Shown piece after piece: positions 63,201-64,000 of a DNA stretch of 64,000 bases; position 1 is the first letter of the stretch; the number at the start of each line of letters is the position of its first letter. Source of the DNA: Cladorhizidae sp. MBARI D1340-BT2. Its lineage: Eukaryota; Porifera; Demospongiae; Poecilosclerida; Cladorhizidae. The DNA lies in the NCBI GenBank assembly GCA_028752905.1, contig JAQNBH010000004.1, forward strand, positions 9,552,559 to 9,616,558, written 5' to 3'. The notes under the pieces were generated by a model. The model ran no database searches. It worked only from the letters and a program-made list of their open reading frames with translations, and was not told where the DNA came from. A program made the position numbers and the translations under genes.

Positions 63201-64000
63201 CTACATCCAGCCCTCATGCAGGATGACACACCTATGATCCTAGCTCACATTAATGTGTCCTTGCCTACATCAAGCCCTCATGCAGGATGACACACCTATG
63301 ATCCTAGCTCACATTAATGTGTCCTTGCCTACATCAAGCCCTCATGCAGGATGACACACCTATGATCCTAGCTCACATTAATGTGTCCTTGCCTACATCA
63401 AGCCCTCATGCAGGATGACACACCTATGATCCTAGCTCACATTAATGTGTCCTTGCCTACATCAAGCCCTCATGCAGGATGACACACCTATGATCCTAGC
63501 TCACATTAATGTGTCCTTGCCTACATCAAGCCCTCATGCAGGATGACACACCTATGATCCTAGCTCACATTAATGTGTCCTTGCCTACATCAAGCCCTCA
63601 TGCAGGATGACACACCTATGATCCTAGCCCACATTAATGTGTCCTTGCCTACATCAAGCCCTCATGCAGGATGACACACCTATGATCCTAGCTCACATTA
63701 ATGTGTCCTTGCCTACATCAAGCCCTCATGCAGGATGACACACCTATGATCCTAGCTCACATTAATGTGTCCTTGCCTACATCAAGCCCTCATGCAGGAT
63801 GACACACCTATGATCCTAGCTCACATTAATGTGTCCTTGCCTACATCCAGCCCTCATGCAGGATGACACACCTATGATCCTAGCTCACATTAATGTGTCC
63901 TTGCCTACATCAAGCCCTCATGCAGGATGACACACCTATGATCCTAGCTCACATTAATGTGTCCTTGCCTACATCAAGCCCTCATGCAGGATGACACACC
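60285..64000. repeat. 64-bp satellite, about 58 copies, continues past the window
   Basis: Unit order: CTCATGCAGGATGACACACC, TATGATCCTAGCTCACATTA, ATGTGTCCTTGCCTACATCA, AGCC. It contains the perfect palindrome CACATTAATGTG. Copies are almost identical; rare shortened units (ATTAATGCCTACATC) occur at about 62115 and 62300. No open frame of note. Confidence 0.97.

Overview
The window is animal-like nuclear DNA with no prokaryotic gene organisation. The best evidence is a spliced gene on the + strand (10011-22249) whose eight phase-compatible exons encode the C-terminal 338 residues of GTF3C4 (TFIIIC90), a subunit of the RNA polymerase III factor TFIIIC. Its large repeat-filled introns, several hAT transposon copies, MITEs and trinucleotide microsatellites fit an invertebrate genome. 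A sponge or another early-branching animal is plausible, but the sequence does not prove it. Variant patterns in several arrays (CG replaced by TG, CA or TA) suggest that this DNA is CpG-methylated.

Layout. 1-5060: about 280 copies of an 18-bp repeat. 5574-9832: a foldback/MITE-like element with inverted termini, swollen by about 130 copies of a 32-bp repeat. 10011-22249: the GTF3C4 gene; its introns hold a CT-rich tract, a 43-bp minisatellite split by a small CAGAG-ended insertion, trinucleotide tracts, a palindromic MITE (15455-15702), a TA-flanked MITE (17329-18306) and several minisatellites. 22917-45985: a giant 37-bp satellite interrupted by three hAT elements. Two of these (A1 at 29498-32611, A2 at 41538-44630) are decayed, share the same lesions and were copied by segmental duplication. 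The third (B, 32990-36443, minus strand) is a younger, nearly intact insertion with a 5-bp target duplication. 45986-46265: the 32-bp satellite again, reversed and fused to the 37-bp one. 46266-49370: mostly unrecognised DNA with candidate minus-strand exons, the best at 48967-49366. 49566-58145: a run of unrelated minisatellites with units of 12, 25, 24, 24, 12, 20-26, 22 and about 62 bp. 59064-60243: a minus-strand fossil of a second hAT family, with a minisatellite grown inside its coding region. 60285-64000: a 64-bp satellite that runs off the window.

The most interesting theme is where the satellites come from. The 32-bp satellite is built from the hairpin apex of the MITE that encloses it. 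The 37-bp satellite unit matches the terminal repeat of the palindromic MITE at 15455-15702 over 32 ungapped positions, and also resembles the ends of hAT A. The 31-bp minisatellite at 59.6 kb arose from transposase coding sequence. The window therefore looks like several stages of turning transposon palindromes into satellite DNA, inside and next to a conserved gene. Repeat copy numbers depend on the assembly being correct. Exon calls rest on splice sites, phase and remembered family sequence, not on a search.
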